The position numbers and the translations under genes are program-made. The notes under the pieces are model-generated. The model was not told the origin of the DNA. It searched no databases and was given only the letters and a program-made list of their open reading frames with translations. A stretch of 64,000 nucleotides of DNA, taken from Drosophila miranda (lineage: Eukaryota > Arthropoda > Insecta > Diptera > Drosophilidae). Positions 60,532 through 64,000 of this stretch are shown here, piece after piece (positions within the stretch are counted from its first letter, which is position 1; each line of letters begins with the position of its first letter). The DNA lies in the NCBI RefSeq assembly GCF_003369915.1, contig NC_046674.1:15872001-15936000 (forward strand), written 5' to 3'.

Positions 60532-60563
60532 CTGATTGCGGCTAATTGCCCGATCGCCTTATA
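60532..60563 (-). promoter_or_regulatory. TATA/Inr promoter of the Pro/Thr-repeat gene
   Basis: On the minus strand TATAAG occupies 60563-60558 and TCAG (A at 60533) follows 30 nt downstream. This is the standard TATA-to-initiator distance, and it lies 140 nt upstream of the signal-peptide exon. Confidence 0.65.
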
Positions 60564-63500
60564 AGAACTAATCGCCGCTTCACGCTTAGTGGCAGCTTGG
60601 CCCGAATCGGAGACGAGGCAAGGCAAACCGAGCCGTCGTCTGCCTCTATGGCCTGCGGTTCAAAACTCTTCGAAAAGTTCAGCCCGAGTCAGTCCGGGGT
60701 GAAGTATTCAAATCAGTCGCAGACACATTACCATAAATGCATTGAAAATCACTCGAAAATGTTAACACAGACATTCAACTTTGACAGTCATTAGCATCTC
60801 TAGGTCATGGATAGCGATCCCCCATCCCCACCCGAGGCTTGCTCTGAGGCGCCATTGATTGGTCTGTAAACCTAGTAAATTTCGCAGATTCGTGTGATTA
60901 AAACATAATGCTAATGTATAATGGGAACACAGCGATGACGAGTGAAGATGCTCAGCGACAAACGACAACCTGCTGAAGCTGAGGAAGCAGATCTCTGGCT
61001 CTGAGTTATGGCTTCCGTTGATTCCGTTTCGAGTATTAATTTGCATTTGTCGCTGTGGCTATCCGCGGCAAGGTCATCGACTAGCCTCTGTCAACGTTAA
61101 TGAAAGTGGTCGTCGAATTGGTTGATACTCGATGGTCGATGAGCTCAATTCACCCATCGCAGAATTTTTAGAGATTCGTATATAAATAGCTGATTATTAT
61201 GCCAGAAACCGGACCTTCCCCGAAGAGAGAGACAGACCAGTTCTACGCAAAAGAACCAAGACAATGATTATATAATAATCATAAAAATAGGGAGAAAAAC
61301 TAAAGTCAGAAATTAGCATACGCACAGCCATAAAATAAAAATAAAAAAAAAATTATAAAAAAAACAGCTTCGAGTGTCGTTTATAACCAAATCTGTTGGA
61401 TTATAACAAATACAGCGATGAGCACCACTACATTGTCTTTTGTTACTGCCTCCGAATGTTTGCTAATTTCGACAAATATTCAACTTTTTTGAATGTATGT
61501 AAATGATTCGAAAATTATTTATGCTAATGAACCCAAACGTTTGGCAGTTCTAACTTGTTTGAAATTTCATTAAAAAAAAAACACACACACACACACAAAA
61601 AGAATTTTAAAATCCATAAGATCGTGTTTGACTTATGAGATGAGAATCGTTAGCAATTAAAAAAGAAAATATTATATTTATTTATCTTGCTTTGTCAATG
61701 CGAAAGTGAAAGGACACTTGTGTTTCATCGATATCTTGAAGCTGGCTTTATTCCCATTATGCTAATGAGCAGCTAATTAATCCGATTCAGACTGGATCGA
61801 GGGTAAAGCCAACTCAAGGGCAAGACCTTAAGACAGTTATTACAGACGCAACGGAGCAACAAATAGTCTCGGAGCTAAGATCTCTACAGATCTTTGGAAA
61901 GTGTACAAATCTGACAATTTCGCACTCAACTTAGCGATACATAAGATAGCCAAGAATATCTTGGTCTTGGGCTGGACAACTGGCACACTGATGGTTAGCT
62001 CAATGGCAATGTCTAGAATATAACTTGAGGTAATTGTTTTTATGGCTATTTACCTAAATACGCCAATTACCAATCTTTTAAATGTCAGAAGCCCCAGCGA
62101 AATGTATTTATGAAAAACAGAAAACAAAAACAAAAAAAAAACACGTTTTAATTTCATCTTCAGTCATGTCAATGCTGACATAGAAACAGCAGCCAAACCA
62201 ACCAAAGTGGCAGAACGCAGCTGGTGCCATCCTAATGGCTTAATACGCAAATGCTACTCTTGGCCAAAGCGGAGGCGATCCGAGCCAAGATGATTCGTGG
62301 CTCTGTGGGCGGCCACACGGCGCATGCGTAACATTGCACTCGTTCGACAAAGTCCACTCGCATCGCATCGGATCGGATGGGAGCTTGGGACTTGCTTGGC
62401 ACTTGCACAATTTCTACGGTCAACCACTTTTAGCGGCTTAAATGTCAACTGGCATCAACAGAGACAGCAAAGCCGGAGATAGCTCTTGGTCGCAGATCCG
62501 ACAATCTTTAAAATGTAAAATGCAAATAGATTGGAATTGGAATCGAGCTGCAGTCGGAGCTTTAGCAATTTATTTGCCTGCTTCCCTGGCTGTTTGTGTT
62601 GCTCTTCTGCCATGTTGCAGATACTCTTTCCTTTGCGAAACTCTTGTCTTGTCTTGTCTATGTCTTGTTTGTCTTCACACCGAGGGACACTTGTTTTTTG
62701 GACACTTTTTGCACACAAAATATTATTGTTTGTTTTAGGACGGATTCAATTGAAACTAGGTTGAGTGGCTTTACCATGGTGTACACTTTTGGACAGCTGC
62801 TATAGACTCAAACTGGAGGTTTGCTGATTTATTAATCCCGATTTCGTTAGGTAATCCTTTTCGTGCGTAATCCTTGGCGGAATGGCTAAGAAGACGACGC
62901 GACCGATCGTATCAAAATTCAATGGTCAATTGAATTTGATCGATGCCCAGCTAAGTTGGTTTAACTTCTAGGTCGAGTGTGGAATACCAACTAAAGCATC
63001 AAAACTTGTAGATTTTCTATATATACTCGGACCCGCCATCTGCCCGAAAAGCAACGCCGCAACGCCACCGTCGACAGAGGCAGCGACAGAGGCAGAGGCA
63101 TCTTCTTCACTTGGGCGACAGCTGTTAACACTCGCCCCGGACCGCAGCAGCCGCCATAGCCGCCGCAGCAGCAGCGGCACCACCAGTGGCAGCAACAGCA
63201 GAAGTGGAGAAGAAGGCAGCGGTCGAAACCGAAAGCGGCTAAGATGAAGATGCGGCGCTCTCTGCCAGCGCCGTCGCGACGTCTGCCGAGGCTGACCAGG
63301 CGGTTAACCAGTCCCAGACCTGCCGCTGCTGTCGCTTCTGCTGTCTCTGCTTGATATGTTTGGGAGTTAACAGACGGCTAACATCAGTTAGCCAAAATTC
63401 GAGTAAGCCCTAAAGCAGCAATTATAACAAACCTGATGCGGCAGCAGTAGCAGAAGCACCAGATACTTACTTGTACTACCGCATGCTTAACTTGGCCAAT

Positions 63501-64000
63501 TTGCTGTTGGCTTTACTGTTTAGCTGCCTTTGATTCGGGCAAACACACTATGCAGATGCTTTTTGGTCAGTTTTTGCCAAAATTCCAACTTTAGGTAAAG
63601 AGCGAACGGGAGGGTTTCAGTAATCAAATTTCATTGAGATTTTGTCATAAGAGCAGATTTTGGGTACAGTGAGAGATCTCTAAAAGAAACAAGTAGATTG
63701 GTATAGATTTTGGCATTCACAAGCTTATACATATGTACAGCCAAAGCTCTATAAAGCAAAACGGACCATATATATACAGTACAGTGTACTCATACCAGAT
63801 TTCTGAATATTTTGGTTATATATTGGATTAAGAGACGCTTGCAAATACCAGTGAAAGCTGTCTACAGCAAATCGAACTACCAGAAAAGTAAATCGGTGAG
63901 TGCAATCCACTCTTCGAGGGCTATCACTGTACCATCGAGTGTTAAACATTTTGTCATGCAGCGTTTAATTTTGTAAACGGCTTAGATGCAAAATGCCCAG
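60564..64000. other. Right-flank region, no supported coding gene
   Basis: No coding sequence is supported. A plus-strand CTATATATAC near 63017-63026 is followed by a GC-richer, CAG/AGCAG-rich stretch (63030-63360). This contains a short open frame beginning ATGAAGATGCGGCG at 63244 (36 codons), as in a 5' leader of a gene continuing to the right. A TATATAAATA near 61180 may be another promoter, but no product is visible. The rest is AT-rich with A runs and a CACA microsatellite near 61580. Confidence 0.4.

Overview
This is a stretch of a Drosophila nuclear genome. Introns are mostly 53-84 nt with GT-AG ends, core promoters are fly-type (TATA/Inr; Ohler motifs 1 and 6; DRE), and four genes are recognisable as fly genes: Mip, tap (target of Poxn), Cad74A and a fly TMEM209 orthologue. 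Together with Cad74A they point to the region homologous to D. melanogaster 3L cytological band 74 (Muller element D). The density of dispersed repeats and the large AT-rich minisatellite suggest a species other than D. melanogaster, possibly of the obscura group; that placement is a guess. No bacterial or phage features and no RNA genes were found.

Layout: 1-4110 has no supportable gene. A minus-strand cluster follows: TMEM209 (5879-4111, 4 exons), an unrecognised small secreted Gly/Tyr/Pro-rich protein (9255-8311, 2 exons), an intronless polycystin-family channel of the brivido type (12096-9901) and the neuropeptide precursor Mip (13501-12866). 13.5-20 kb is gene-poor. 20.03-22.64 kb is a 39-bp minisatellite with a 351-bp higher-order period. 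A plus-strand, 6-exon gene for an unrecognised ~1241-aa, probably nuclear protein lies at 23369-27375. 27.4-32 kb is a nest of degenerate repeats and transposon fragments. The bHLH gene tap is at 33362-34597 (+). After ~7 kb of non-coding DNA comes Cad74A (51758-41681, minus, 8 exons, ~4.2-kb first intron), then a Gln/His/Met-rich protein with one N-terminal hydrophobic segment (56395-53804, minus) and a secreted protein with a very long Pro/Thr repeat domain (minus, from about 60393 to 57580). The right end may hold a promoter and 5' leader on the plus strand but no supportable coding gene.

The genes do not form a pathway: a neuropeptide, a sensory-type channel, a neural bHLH factor, a cadherin and secreted repeat-rich proteins are simply neighbours. 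The most notable non-coding observation is that the promoters of TMEM209 and of the 1241-aa protein gene, 17 kb apart and in opposite orientation, share about 200 bp of closely similar sequence carrying the motif 6 sites. All exon models are hand-made from splice consensus and frame, with no transcript support. No database search was possible.
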